Positions 5,691-13,450 of a stretch of 13,450 nucleotides of DNA are shown one piece after another. Below the pieces are notes generated by a model. The model searched no databases. It saw only the letters and a list, made by a program, of their open reading frames with translations, and was not told the DNA's origin. A program made the position numbers and the translations under genes. The stretch's first letter is position 1; every line of letters begins with the position of its first letter. The stretch comes from Gammaproteobacteria bacterium (GTDB taxonomy: Bacteria; Pseudomonadota; Gammaproteobacteria; GCA-001735895): assembly GCA_015494335.1 (NCBI GenBank), contig WGBK01000011.1, positions 1-13,450 on the forward strand, in the 5' to 3' direction.

Positions 5691-7985
5691 ATGACCACCA
5701 CCCACAACCTCGGATTCCCGCGTATCGGCCGCCAACGCGAGCTCAAGTTTGCACTGGAAGGACACTGGCGCGGTGAAATCAATGCCGAGACTCTGCAACA
5801 GACCGCCGCCCGACTGCGTGCTCGCCATCATCGCATACAGTCGCGACTGGACTGGACACCGGTCGGTGACTTCTCCCTCTACGATCAGGTGCTGGACATG
5901 AGCTTTCTGCTCGGTGCAGTGCCGGAGCGGGCCAGACAGGCAGGCGGCAGCGAACTGGACGCCTATTTCCGCGTGGCCCGAGGCCGCGCGGCAGGCGACG
6001 GGGATTGCTGTGCCGGCATCCACGCCGGCGAGATGACCAAGTGGTTCGATACCAACTACCACTACATCGTCCCCGAGCTGTCAGCACAGACGGAATTCAA
6101 GCTCCATGCCGACAGGCTGATCGATCAGATCCGCGAAACCCGGGCGCAAGAGCTGTCCTTCAAGCCGGTATTGATAGGCCCGCTGACCTGGCTGTGGCTG
6201 GGCAAGACCCGTGATGGCTCCGATCGCCTCGAACTGCTGCCGCGTCTGATCCCGGTATACCGGGAATTGCTGCAGAAGCTCTCGGACGAAGGCGCACATT
6301 GGGTACAGATCGACGAACCGGCCCTGGTCACCGATCTCGACGAGGCCTGGCGACAGGGCTACCAGGAGGCCTACCGGGCACTGGCCGGAAGTGGACCCCG
6401 CAAGCTGCTGACCACCTATTTCGGACGCCTGGAAGACAACCTGGAGCTGGCCTGCAGCTTGCCGGTGGACGGCCTGCACCTTGACTGTACCCGTGCCCGC
6501 GACGAGGTTGAGCGGGTCATCGATACCCTGCCCGAGGATCGTATCCTGTCGCTGGGCGTCATCGACGGACGCAACATCTGGAAAACCAATCTCTCCGCCA
6601 CGCTGGATTTCCTCGAACCCCTGCGCGAGCGCCTGGGCAAACGACTGTGGGTCGCACCTTCCTGTTCCCTGCTGCATGTGCCGGTTGACCTGGCTAGCGA
6701 AACCGACCTGGACGACGAGGTCCGTGAGTGGCTGGCCTTCGCGGTGCAGAAGCTGGAGGAACTGGATACCCTGGCCGAAGCACTGCGTTACGGGCGAGAC
6801 AGCATACAGGGGCGTCTTCAGGCCAACGCGCGGGCACTGGCTGCACGCAAGTCATCAACGCGCGTGCACAAGCCCCAGGTACAGAAACGACTGCGGGATC
6901 TGGCTGACGATCCCGGTCGGCGCAACTCACCCTATGCCGAACGATCGGCCCGCCAGCGCGAACGGCTCAGGCTGCCGCTGTTCCCGACCACCACCATCGG
7001 TTCCTTCCCGCAGACCGCGGAGATCCGCCAGCAACGGCGCGACCACCGAGAGGGACGAATCGACGATGACGCCTACCGGCGTTTCATCGAGCAGGAAATC
7101 GCCCGCTGCGTGGCCGAGCAGGAACGGCTGGGACTGGATGTGCTGGTGCACGGCGAGGCCGAGCGCAACGACATGGTCGAATACTTCGGCGAACAGCTCG
7201 AGGGCTATGCCTTCACCCGCTTCGGTTGGGTACAGTCCTACGGCTCGCGTTGCGTCAAGCCGCCGATTCTTTTCGGCGACATCGAACGGCCGCAGCCGAT
7301 GACCGTGGAACGGATCCGCCACGCCCAGTCCCTGACCGAACGCCCGATGAAGGGCATGCTGACCGGCCCGGTCACCCTGCTCAACTGGTCCTTCGTGCGC
7401 GATGACCAGCCACGCAGCGAGACCTGCCTGCAACTGGCCCTGGCCATACGCGAAGAAGTGCAGGAGCTGGAAGCCGCCGGCATCCCGGTGATCCAGATCG
7501 ACGAGGCGGCCCTGCGCGAGGGCCTGCCCCTGCGCCGCGGGGAATGGCAGGACTATCTCCACTGGGCAATCCGCGCCTTCCGCATCAGCGCCAACGCCGT
7601 TGCCGATGAAACCCAGATCCATACGCACATGTGCTACTCGGAATTCAACGACATCATCGAGGCGATCGCCGACATGGACGCGGATGTCATCACCATCGAA
7701 ACCTCGCGCTCGCAAATGGAGCTGCTGGATGTATTCGAGGCCTTCGAGTACCCGAACGAGATCGGTCCGGGCGTCTACGACATCCACTCCCCCAACATCC
7801 CCAAGATCGAGGAGATGGAAGCATTGATGGAAAAGGCGGCCGAACGCATTCCGCCGCAGCGGTTGTGGGTGAACCCGGATTGCGGGCTCAAGACCCGTTC
7901 CTGGGAGGAGGTCCTGCCCGCACTGGAGAACATGGTCGCGGCCGCGCAACGGCTGCGCCGGAAATACCGCAGCGAAGCGGCCTGA
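5691..7985 (+). CDS. metE: MetE, cobalamin-independent methionine synthase
   Basis: 764 residues (E. coli MetE is 753). It transfers the methyl group of 5-methyltetrahydropteroyltri-glutamate to homocysteine in the cytosol, the last step of methionine synthesis, using zinc and no B12. The N-terminal domain begins with the typical NLGFPRIG; the catalytic C-terminal domain starts about residue 430. All zinc ligands are present at a constant offset of +5 from E. coli: H646 and C648 (HMC), E670 and C731 (NPDCGLKTR). The homocysteine-binding IGS (436-438) and the catalytic H699 in DIHSPN keep the same offset. The enzyme should be fully functional. It is divergent from metR, with a GGAG ribosome-binding site. 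Downstream it converges on the SCO gene, with a hairpin between them. Long antisense open frames inside it are shadows of GC-rich coding sequence. Confidence 0.98.
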   Translation: MTTTHNLGFPRIGRQRELKFALEGHWRGEINAETLQQTAARLRARHHRIQSRLDWTPVGDFSLYDQVLDMSFLLGAVPERARQAGGSELDAYFRVARGRAAGDGDCCAGIHAGEMTKWFDTNYHYIVPELSAQTEFKLHADRLIDQIRETRAQELSFKPVLIGPLTWLWLGKTRDGSDRLELLPRLIPVYRELLQKLSDEGAHWVQIDEPALVTDLDEAWRQGYQEAYRALAGSGPRKLLTTYFGRLEDNLELACSLPVDGLHLDCTRARDEVERVIDTLPEDRILSLGVIDGRNIWKTNLSATLDFLEPLRERLGKRLWVAPSCSLLHVPVDLASETDLDDEVREWLAFAVQKLEELDTLAEALRYGRDSIQGRLQANARALAARKSSTRVHKPQVQKRLRDLADDPGRRNSPYAERSARQRERLRLPLFPTTTIGSFPQTAEIRQQRRDHREGRIDDDAYRRFIEQEIARCVAEQERLGLDVLVHGEAERNDMVEYFGEQLEGYAFTRFGWVQSYGSRCVKPPILFGDIERPQPMTVERIRHAQSLTERPMKGMLTGPVTLLNWSFVRDDQPRSETCLQLALAIREEVQELEAAGIPVIQIDEAALREGLPLRRGEWQDYLHWAIRAFRISANAVADETQIHTHMCYSEFNDIIEAIADMDADVITIETSRSQMELLDVFEAFEYPNEIGPGVYDIHSPNIPKIEEMEALMEKAAERIPPQRLWVNPDCGLKTRSWEEVLPALENMVAAAQRLRRKYRSEAA

Positions 7986-7993
7986 AGAAAGAT

Positions 7994-8016
7994 GCCCGGG
8001 CCATTCCGGCTCGGGC
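7994..8016. terminator. Hairpin between convergent metE and SCO genes
   Basis: GCCCGGGCC (7994-8002) pairs with GGCTCGGGC (8008-8016) over 9 positions with one G-U wobble and a 5-base loop, 8 bases after the metE stop. On the minus strand the stem is followed by atctttcttc, moderately U-rich, so it fits better as the terminator of the minus-strand SCO message; on the plus strand no T-tract follows. It may serve both directions. Confidence 0.5.
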
Positions 8017-8039
8017 GTCCGTACAGGAACCGGCCCGGG

Positions 8040-8636
8040 TCACTGCTGCTTGAGCAGCTTCAGCAACTCGTCGCGGATCAGGCTCGGATCCGTATCGTGG
8101 GGAATGAACTGCTGCAGCACGCCGTTGCGGTCGATCAGGTAGATCACCGAGCTGTGGTCCACCACATAGCCCATGGCCGAATCCTTCAGCGGCACCTTCT
8201 GGTAGACCACGCCGTACTGGCGCACCACCTTGTCGACCTTCTCCTTGCTGTCCGTCAGCCCGATGAAGGTCGGGTAGAACCCCTTGACGAATTTCCCCAT
8301 GTCCTGCGGCGTATCCCGCTCCGGGTCCACCGAAATAAAGATGCCTTGCACCTGTTCCGCCTGCTCCGGGGTCAATTCCTTGATCGCCTGGGACAGGTTC
8401 CACAGGGAAGTCGGGCAGATGTCCGGGCAGGACATATAGCCGAAGTAGAGGGCCACGACCTTGCCACGGAAATCCTTCAGCGACACCGGCCCGTGATCGG
8501 ACTGCAGCGTGAAATCGCCGCCCATGCCCGGCAACAGGTCGCTGCCCTGCTTCTTCAGGTATTGCTGGGCCAGCAACAGGCCGCCGAAGAACAGGATGAC
8601 GACAACCCAGAACAGCAGGATCTTGCGGTTTTTCAT
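8040..8636 (-). CDS. SCO1/SenC/PrrC-family copper protein (cytochrome oxidase CuA assembly)
   Basis: 198 residues. A single N-terminal hydrophobic segment (about 6-23) anchors it in the inner membrane with the thioredoxin-like domain in the periplasm. The copper ligands are all visible: C70 and C74 in YMSCPDICPTSL and H161 in VVDHSSVIYL. The ISVDPERDTP motif (101-110), typical of the family, is intact. SCO proteins deliver copper to, or reduce the cysteines of, the CuA site of cytochrome c oxidase subunit II. It follows the PCuAC copper chaperone gene by 32 bp on the same strand, the expected partner, since PCuAC passes copper towards SCO/CuA. The ribosome-binding site is weak (GAAAAG). No oxidase gene is in the window. 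Confidence 0.95.
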   Translation of the reverse strand: MKNRKILLFWVVVILFFGGLLLAQQYLKKQGSDLLPGMGGDFTLQSDHGPVSLKDFRGKVVALYFGYMSCPDICPTSLWNLSQAIKELTPEQAEQVQGIFISVDPERDTPQDMGKFVKGFYPTFIGLTDSKEKVDKVVRQYGVVYQKVPLKDSAMGYVVDHSSVIYLIDRNGVLQQFIPHDTDPSLIRDELLKLLKQQ

Positions 8637-8668
8637 GACTTTTCAAGCGGCCTGGTGAAATATGTGGA

Positions 8669-9169
8669 TTAGTGGGCCTGCATCTTCATCATCTTGGAAT
8701 GATCCATGCCCTTCATGTCGTGCTTCATCCCCTTCATCTTCGGGCGCATGACCATGCGCACCGGCGCTTCGATGGTCTTGCTGCTGCCGTCACTGAACTT
8801 CAGGGTTACGGAGATCCGCTCGCCCTCGTTGAGGTCCTGCTTCAGTCCCAGCAGCATGACATGCAATCCGCCCGGCTGCAGCGTGACCTCTCCACCGGCC
8901 GGCAGTTCGATCTTGTCGATCTTGCGCATGCGCATCACGCCGTTGTCGTGAACATGGGTGTGCAATTCCACGATCTCGGCGACCGGGCTTTCGGCGGCAA
9001 CAACGGCTACCGCCGGTCCGTTGTTGTGCAGGGTCATGAAGGCGGCACTGTTGCGTTGCGCCTTGATCGCCTTGCGGGCAAAGGGTTTCTCGACCGTAAC
9101 GGTAGTCGCGGCATCGGCCAGCACCGAGGCGCTGAAGGCCAGGGCCAGAAGGAACAACATCTTTTTCAT
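8669..9169 (-). CDS. PCu(A)C-type periplasmic copper chaperone with Met/His-rich tail
   Basis: 166 residues from the ATG at 9169, which has GGGGAAAG upstream and begins a clean signal peptide (MKKMLFLLALAF.., cleavage after VLA at 18 or ADA at 20). A longer in-frame start at 9253 would put a non-signal extension in front and is rejected. The copper-binding pattern H-x10-M-x21-H-x-M of PCuAC (formerly DUF461) is matched exactly by H70, M81, H103 and M105. The last 28 residues (139-166) add nine Met and three His in KMKGMKH-, KGMDHSK- and MMKM-type clusters, a likely second copper-binding site seen in a subset of the family. PCuAC binds periplasmic Cu and supplies the CuA site of cytochrome oxidase, often with SCO, which is the next gene here. 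The RND exporter gene is 99 bp upstream on the same strand. Confidence 0.93.
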   Translation of the reverse strand: MKKMLFLLALAFSASVLADAATTVTVEKPFARKAIKAQRNSAAFMTLHNNGPAVAVVAAESPVAEIVELHTHVHDNGVMRMRKIDKIELPAGGEVTLQPGGLHVMLLGLKQDLNEGERISVTLKFSDGSSKTIEAPVRMVMRPKMKGMKHDMKGMDHSKMMKMQAH

Positions 9170-9198
9170 GACTTTCCCCGAATGTTTGAAAAGGGGGC

Positions 9199-9240
9199 AT
9201 TGTAGAGGGCACACGAATGGCCGGGGAGTGACAAATTGTC
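9199..9240 (-). promoter_or_regulatory. Candidate promoter and palindrome upstream of the PCuAC gene
   Basis: On the minus strand TACAAT (9204-9199) is a good -10 element 29 bases before the PCuAC start, but the -35 position is poor. The palindrome TGACAAATTGTC (9229-9240; GACAA-A-TTGTC) lies about 35-45 bases upstream of the expected transcription start, where an activator would bind. No terminator-like hairpin with a U-tract was found between the exporter gene and this one, so PCuAC-SCO may be read both from here and through from the exporter. Confidence 0.3.
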
Positions 9241-9268
9241 GCAGTGGCCCCACCCCAGTTGATCGAGA

Positions 9269-12200
9269 TCAGGTGATCGACAGTTGCAGGCTCTTGCGAT
9301 TCTGACGCAGCTTTTCCATCTGTTCCTCGAGCCGATCCAGGGCCTGGCGTCCGCCGTCACTCTTGCGCGCCTCCGTAACCGTCACACTGATGTGCAAGTG
9401 GGCCTTGTCGGTCAACTCCGCCTCCTCGAGCACACGCTGCAGCTTCTCGGCCAGCTTGACCGCCTGCTCGGAATGAGTACGCGGCAGCAATACCATGAAA
9501 CTCTTGTCGCCCCAGCGTGCGAACACGTCGGTGGGACGCAGGTTTTCCTGGATCAGGGCGGTGATCCGGCGCAGCACCTGCTCGCATTCCCGGGTGTCGC
9601 AGTGCGCCCCCTCGATCGGGTCGATGTTGATCTCCAGCAGCATCAGCGACATGGGCTCGGAGAAGAAGCGACTGCGCTTGAATTCCTGCTGGAAGATCTC
9701 GCACAGATAGGGCTTGGTCAGAGCCCCGGTCAGCTCGTCGCGGGTCTGCGTCGGTTCCTGCGACAGATTGGTCAGGCGTTCGCTGAGGATTTCCGCCAGG
9801 TTGCGATAGAGCTTCATCGCGATACGAGGATGCCAGCGCCCGAGCTGGCGAATGCTGTCCCAGCGCATCTCCAGCACCCGTACCGTTTCGTTGGCCGTGA
9901 CCCGCGCCATGCGCTTGCGTTCGGACAGCTGGGCCACCTCCCCGAACAGATCGCCGGGACGAAGGAAAGCCAGCGTGTGCACCGACCCGTCGCTGCTGCG
10001 GTGTGTCGCCGTGGCCGTGCCCTCGAGCAGCACAAAGAATTCATCACCGGCGTTGCCCTGGTCGATGATGACCTCGCCGGGGCGATACTGGCGGATGGTA
10101 CCGGACAGCACCGCCTGCTTGACCTGAAAGCCCTTCAGCCCGCGGAACAGCTTGCTCTTGCTCAACAGATCCGCCTTCAGGTCCAGCGCCATCATGTCCC
10201 AGACCGTAATCAGCTTGGTGAAGGACAACAACACCGGGGTCAGAATGAAAGTGGAGAACATCGCCAGGATCATCACCAGCGATGACAGCGCGCCGAAATA
10301 GACCACTGGCCGGAAGCTCGACAGCATCAGGGTTGCGAAACCCAGCGCCAGGGCAATCGAGGTGGTGGTGATGGGGGTGGCCTCGTGTTCCAGGGTCAGG
10401 CGCAGAGCCTCGACCACATCGCTGGTACCACGGGTGTTGGCATGGTAGCGACTGAGGAAGTGGATGGTGTCATCGACACAGATACCAATCGCGATCACCG
10501 CCACCATGGTAGTACCGGTATCCAGCGGGATGCCGTAATAGCCCATGACTCCGAACAGCACCACTACCGGGAACAGGTTGGGTATCAGCGCGATGACACC
10601 GGCGCGAAGATCGATGAACAGCAGCGATACCAGCAACAGGATCACCACCACCATCAACAGCAGCGACTGGATCTGTCCCGTGGCCATGGCATCGGCGGCT
10701 TCGGAATTGAGTACCGAATCACCGGTGAGGGTGATCTTGAGCTGGGACTTCAGGTCCTCGTCGATAAAGGCCCGGATGGCAGCGAATTCCTTCTTCAACA
10801 CGCTGGAATCGCCCACATTGTGGCGCACCAGGATGCGCGCCGCATCATACTCGGGCGTCACATAAGCCTTGACAACATCAAACTGGACAAACTCCATGTA
10901 CACCTGCACCAGTTCGTCTTCGTCCGGTAACTCCGGCTGATCGGTTTCGTCCATGACCTGGTGGGTCAGCTTGATGAAATCGGCAAAGGAGAAGCTCTTG
11001 TCGAACAGCTTTCGCGAGGCGATGAAGTCCTGAATCCGCGCCATTTCCTCGAGATACTTGACCTTCTGGAAGGTGCCTTCGACCGGGGATTCGAGCACGA
11101 TGGAAAAGGTCTGCATACCCGACAGTTTCTGGTGGATCTGCTCGGCCCGCTGCACCACCGGCGAATTCTCGGCGAAATAGGCCAGCGTGTTGTTGTTGAC
11201 CTGCAGATACTGTGCTCCCCAGGCGTAGTATCCGGCCACCAGCAGCACCAGCAGCAGCGTGGTCTTCTTGAAACGCATCACCACCGAGAACAGGGCACCG
11301 GAAAGCTTCTGGTACAGGTTGCGCTCTTCCAGCCCCTTGCCGGTGCCGCCGAACAGACGCAGGTAGGCGGGCACAAACAGAGCGGTGACGACGAAATTGA
11401 TGAACAGGCCAAAGGACACCAGCCAGCCGAACTGGCTCAACATCTCGATATCGTTGACGGTGATGGACACGAAACCGGCAAAGGTGGTGATGAAAGCCAG
11501 CAGTACCGCCATCGACTGGTGTGAAGGCAGGCGGGCGACGGCTTCATCCCGCGTCAGCCCCTGGCGGATGCCGATGTGGTATTCGGACATCAGGTGCACA
11601 TCCTCGGTCGAGCCGATGACAATCAACAGCGCCGGGATGATGGAGTTGAGCACATTCATCGGAATCTCCATCCAGGCCATGAAGGCCAGTGTCAGCACGA
11701 TGCTGATGATGGAGGTGGACATCGGCACGATGGAGCAGTTGAGGCGCCCCATCGACATGCCGAGCACCACGATCAGGACCAGCAGCGAAGCCGGCAGGAT
11801 GTATCGCTGATCGACCTGCAGTTGCTCGGAGATCTGCTCCCGCACGAAGGCGCCACTCATCTGGAACACCGTATCCAGCTCGGGCTTCAGAGGCTGAAGC
11901 GCTTCCTCGATAGCATCGGTAACAAGCTTGTCATGCCCTGACTGGGACTGGCTTTCATCAATCGACAGGTTGATCGCCATGGTACGCCGGTCCGGCGACA
12001 CCAGATTGCGTTCCACCAGCGGATTGGCCAGCGCCTCATCGATCAGCTTGCGGGCCTCTTCCAGCGTCCTGGGCAGCACTTCCAGGAAGGGTTTGGCCTG
12101 GATATATCCGTCCACTTCCTTGACGTTGGGCGCGTTGAACAGGCTGCTGGAAGCCTTGACGAAGGGCAGGGCCTCGAGCTTCTTCAACACCTCGCGGATC

Positions 12201-12451
12201 TTCAGCAACTTGTCGCGGGTATAGAGTTTCTCGTCCGACATCAGGATGATGACCGTCGAATCGGAACCGAACTCCTTGAGCATGCGCTGGTAGGCATCCC
12301 AGGCGGAGGAAGACTTGGTGATCAGACTCTGCGCCGAGATGTCGTAGTGCAGCCGTTCCAGCAGCGGCGCCGCGGCGGCCGTGATCAGCACCAGCAGCAA
12401 CAGCACCAGCTTCGGGTGCAGGTAGGACAGCTTCAGCAGATTCTTGACCAT
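9269..12451 (-). CDS. RND (MMPL/HAE3-like) transporter fused to cyclic-nucleotide-binding and degenerate GGDEF domains
   Basis: 1060 residues. Transporter part 1-745 has the two-fold RND plan: TM1 (14-31), large periplasmic loop (32-216), TM2-6 (218-362), TM7 (396-413), second loop (414-595), TM8-12 (596-745). Acidic residues of TM4 (STEDVHL, E283 D284) and TM10 (GICVDDTIHFLSRYH, D660 D661) are at proton-relay positions. Then a cytosolic cyclic-nucleotide-binding domain about 765-890, with YRPGEVI, GDEFFVLLEG and a phosphate-binding cassette FGEVAQL....R847-M-A. Last, a GGDEF-like domain about 900-1030 with DELT (905-908); its signature reads GDKSF (981-985), so cyclase activity is unlikely, but RPTD (972-975) sits five residues before it, as in the c-di-GMP I-site. 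The only possible start is this ATG (in-frame stop at 12470-12472); no Shine-Dalgarno is visible. Substrate unknown; lipid-like molecules are typical of the family. Confidence 0.9.
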   Translation of the reverse strand: MVKNLLKLSYLHPKLVLLLLVLITAAAAPLLERLHYDISAQSLITKSSSAWDAYQRMLKEFGSDSTVIILMSDEKLYTRDKLLKIREVLKKLEALPFVKASSSLFNAPNVKEVDGYIQAKPFLEVLPRTLEEARKLIDEALANPLVERNLVSPDRRTMAINLSIDESQSQSGHDKLVTDAIEEALQPLKPELDTVFQMSGAFVREQISEQLQVDQRYILPASLLVLIVVLGMSMGRLNCSIVPMSTSIISIVLTLAFMAWMEIPMNVLNSIIPALLIVIGSTEDVHLMSEYHIGIRQGLTRDEAVARLPSHQSMAVLLAFITTFAGFVSITVNDIEMLSQFGWLVSFGLFINFVVTALFVPAYLRLFGGTGKGLEERNLYQKLSGALFSVVMRFKKTTLLLVLLVAGYYAWGAQYLQVNNNTLAYFAENSPVVQRAEQIHQKLSGMQTFSIVLESPVEGTFQKVKYLEEMARIQDFIASRKLFDKSFSFADFIKLTHQVMDETDQPELPDEDELVQVYMEFVQFDVVKAYVTPEYDAARILVRHNVGDSSVLKKEFAAIRAFIDEDLKSQLKITLTGDSVLNSEAADAMATGQIQSLLLMVVVILLLVSLLFIDLRAGVIALIPNLFPVVVLFGVMGYYGIPLDTGTTMVAVIAIGICVDDTIHFLSRYHANTRGTSDVVEALRLTLEHEATPITTTSIALALGFATLMLSSFRPVVYFGALSSLVMILAMFSTFILTPVLLSFTKLITVWDMMALDLKADLLSKSKLFRGLKGFQVKQAVLSGTIRQYRPGEVIIDQGNAGDEFFVLLEGTATATHRSSDGSVHTLAFLRPGDLFGEVAQLSERKRMARVTANETVRVLEMRWDSIRQLGRWHPRIAMKLYRNLAEILSERLTNLSQEPTQTRDELTGALTKPYLCEIFQQEFKRSRFFSEPMSLMLLEINIDPIEGAHCDTRECEQVLRRITALIQENLRPTDVFARWGDKSFMVLLPRTHSEQAVKLAEKLQRVLEEAELTDKAHLHISVTVTEARKSDGGRQALDRLEEQMEKLRQNRKSLQLSIT

Positions 12452-12480
12452 GCGGGGAGGTAATCCATGTTAATCCGGCG

Positions 12481-12509
12481 AGTATAGCCAATCCGGAAGA
12501 GGATATCAG
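12481..12509 (-). promoter_or_regulatory. Probable sigma-70 promoter of the RND fusion gene
   Basis: On the minus strand TATACT (12486-12481) matches the -10 consensus at 5 of 6 positions; CTGATA (12509-12504) matches the -35 at 4 of 6; the spacer is 17 bp. Transcription would begin near 12474, leaving a 5' leader of about 23 bases before the ATG at 12451. Confidence 0.45.
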
Positions 12510-12532
12510 TATATTAGAGAAATTTAATATAC
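12509..12532. promoter_or_regulatory. Perfect inverted repeat, candidate operator of the RND fusion gene
   Basis: GTATATTA (12509-12516) and TAATATAC (12525-12532) are perfect inverted arms separated by eight bases. It is an AT-rich island in GC-rich surroundings. It lies immediately upstream of, and touches, the proposed -35 element of the exporter gene, the position expected of an activator or repressor site. The regulator is not encoded recognisably in the window. Confidence 0.5.
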
Positions 12533-12561
12533 CTGCCTCACAGTTTGTCGGGCCTTGCTGC

Positions 12562-12577
12562 GCCCGGGAACCCGGGC
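12562..12577. repeat. GC-rich palindrome between the exporter and pgi promoters
   Basis: GCCCGGG (12562-12568) and CCCGGGC (12571-12577) form a perfect inverted repeat with a 2-base spacer, stable as a 6-bp stem with a GAAC loop. It sits between divergent transcription units, with no T-tract. Downstream, TAGAAT (12627-12632) is a possible -10 for pgi without a good -35. Nothing else recognisable is in 12452-12661. Confidence 0.3.
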
Positions 12578-12661
12578 CCGATTCCGGTTCGGTGAAGTCG
12601 TTCACACGAACAGCGCCGATCTGGTTTAGAATTCCATGCGCCCCAATCACCCGTCGGAACC

Positions 12662-13450
12662 ATGGAACAAGGCCGCCCCCTGGAAAAAACCGCCATCTGG
12701 AAGACCCTGCAGGCGCACCAGCACCGCTTGTCGAAGATCGATATCGTCGAGCTGTTCGAGCAGGATTCCCAGCGTTTCGAGCGCTTTTCGGAACAGGCCG
12801 GCGAGCTGTTCCTCGACCTGTCGAAAAACCGCATCGATGAACTTGCCCTGCAGGATCTGATTGCCATGGCCGAGCACTGTCACCTGCCCGCCTGGATGCA
12901 GAAACTGCGTGATGGTCACCCGATCAACCACACCGAGCGACGCCCGGTGATGCATCTAGCCCTGCGGGCAACCCCCGACGACGAATACCTGGTGAACGGC
13001 AAGAACGTGGTTCCCGATGTGCATGCCGAACTGGATCGCATGGAAGCCTTCGTGCGCCGCGTCCACGACGGCGAACTGCGCGGCTACAGCGGCAAGCGGA
13101 TCCGCGATGTGGTCAACATCGGTATCGGCGGTTCGGATCTCGGCCCCTATCTCGCAACCCAATCCTTGCGCCCCTACTGGAGCGGACATATCGAGCCCCA
13201 CTTCGTGTCCAATCTCGATGGCGCCCAGATGGCCCTGACCCTGCAACGCATGGATCCGGAAACGACCCTGTTCATTGTCGCTTCCAAATCCTTCACAACG
13301 CTGGAGACCCTGTACGAGGCCCAGACCGCACGCGAATGGTTCCTCGAACATTGCGGTGACCCGCAGCAGATCGAAAAGCATTTCGTTGCCATCTCCAGCA
13401 ACATCACCCGGGCAAGGGAGTTCGGCATCGCCGAGGAACATGTGTTTCGC
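12662..13450 (+). CDS. pgi: Glucose-6-phosphate isomerase (N-terminal part)
   Basis: The frame opens at ATG 12662 and stays open to the window edge: 263 codons of an enzyme usually about 550 long. It interconverts glucose 6-phosphate and fructose 6-phosphate in glycolysis and gluconeogenesis, in the cytosol. The substrate-binding signature VVNIGIGGSDLGP and the following FIVASKSFTTLETL, plus the upstream RPVMHLALR and DGELRGYSGKRI segments, are diagnostic of phosphoglucose isomerase. The C-terminal active-site residues lie outside the window. The ribosome-binding site is weak (CGGAA shortly before the ATG). It is divergent from the RND exporter with 210 bp between starts. There is no sign of a frameshift in the visible part. 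Confidence 0.96.
   Translation, partial: MEQGRPLEKTAIWKTLQAHQHRLSKIDIVELFEQDSQRFERFSEQAGELFLDLSKNRIDELALQDLIAMAEHCHLPAWMQKLRDGHPINHTERRPVMHLALRATPDDEYLVNGKNVVPDVHAELDRMEAFVRRVHDGELRGYSGKRIRDVVNIGIGGSDLGPYLATQSLRPYWSGHIEPHFVSNLDGAQMALTLQRMDPETTLFIVASKSFTTLETLYEAQTAREWFLEHCGDPQQIEKHFVAISSNITRAREFGIAEEHVFR

Noticed and set aside
6927..7949. Long open frame of 340 codons on the minus strand inside metE
   Set aside because: It lies wholly antisense to an intact, well-recognised metE, shows no family resemblance, and long antisense frames are common in GC-rich coding sequence.
9170..9253. N-terminal extension of the PCuAC protein from 9253
   Set aside because: The 28 extra residues would precede a perfect signal peptide; ATG 9169 has a purine-rich ribosome-binding site.
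9284..11941. Several plus-strand open frames antisense to the exporter gene (9284-10285, 10385-10930, 10961-11524, 11576-11941)
   Set aside because: Shadows of one continuous 1060-codon gene; their translations are rich in Gln, His and Arg with no domain pattern.
12451..12487. Plus-strand six-codon frame (MLIRRV) at 12467 with GGGAGG upstream, antisense to the exporter start
   Set aside because: Well-placed GGAGG but only six codons, no promoter evidence on this strand and no known leader-peptide character; most likely chance. It does explain why the exporter's own leader looks like anti-Shine-Dalgarno sequence.

Overview
The window looks like a chromosomal stretch from a gammaproteobacterium. 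The MetR and MetE proteins follow the E. coli proteins closely, the two-component pair is of the OmpR/EnvZ type, and SCO plus PCuAC copper-delivery genes suggest a respiring aerobe. No species can be named from the sequence alone. Most genes are GC-rich (about 63% G+C in rows counted by hand in metE), but the histidine kinase near the left end is much AT-richer (about 41% in rows 1321-1500).

Layout, left to right. (1) 1-384: the 3' part of mobB (molybdenum cofactor), on the plus strand. (2) 399-2461: an EnvZ-like kinase and OmpR-like regulator on the minus strand, the regulator first in the operon. (3) 2462-2652: a divergent intergenic region with a phased array of gTTACA-like half-sites. (4) 2653-4541: a class II (cytochrome c'-like) c-type cytochrome with a methionine-rich N-terminal half, then a predicted outer-membrane beta-barrel protein; a GC-rich hairpin closes the unit. 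Regions 2-4 look like one regulatory locus: an OmpR/EnvZ-type system facing a periplasmic cytochrome and an outer-membrane protein. (5) 4694-7985: divergent metR and metE with a 94-bp control region, the classical arrangement for the cobalamin-independent methionine synthase and its LysR activator. (6) 8040-12451: three minus-strand genes, transcribed in the order RND-family exporter, PCuAC copper chaperone, SCO-family copper protein. (7) 12452-13450: a divergent promoter region and the first 263 codons of pgi, which runs off the right edge.

The most unusual item is the 1060-residue exporter at 9269-12451. After a complete 12-TM, MMPL/HAE3-like RND transporter it carries a cytosolic cyclic-nucleotide-binding domain and then a GGDEF-like domain. 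The GGDEF signature is ruined (GDKSF), but an RxxD motif remains at exactly the spacing of the c-di-GMP inhibitory site. This suggests a transporter that may be controlled by one or two nucleotide second messengers. A perfect 8-bp inverted repeat lies next to its likely promoter.

No tRNA, rRNA, CRISPR array, insertion sequence or tandem-repeat array was seen, and no gene-free stretch exceeds 300 bases. All intergenic regions are described in the features or in the gene entries.
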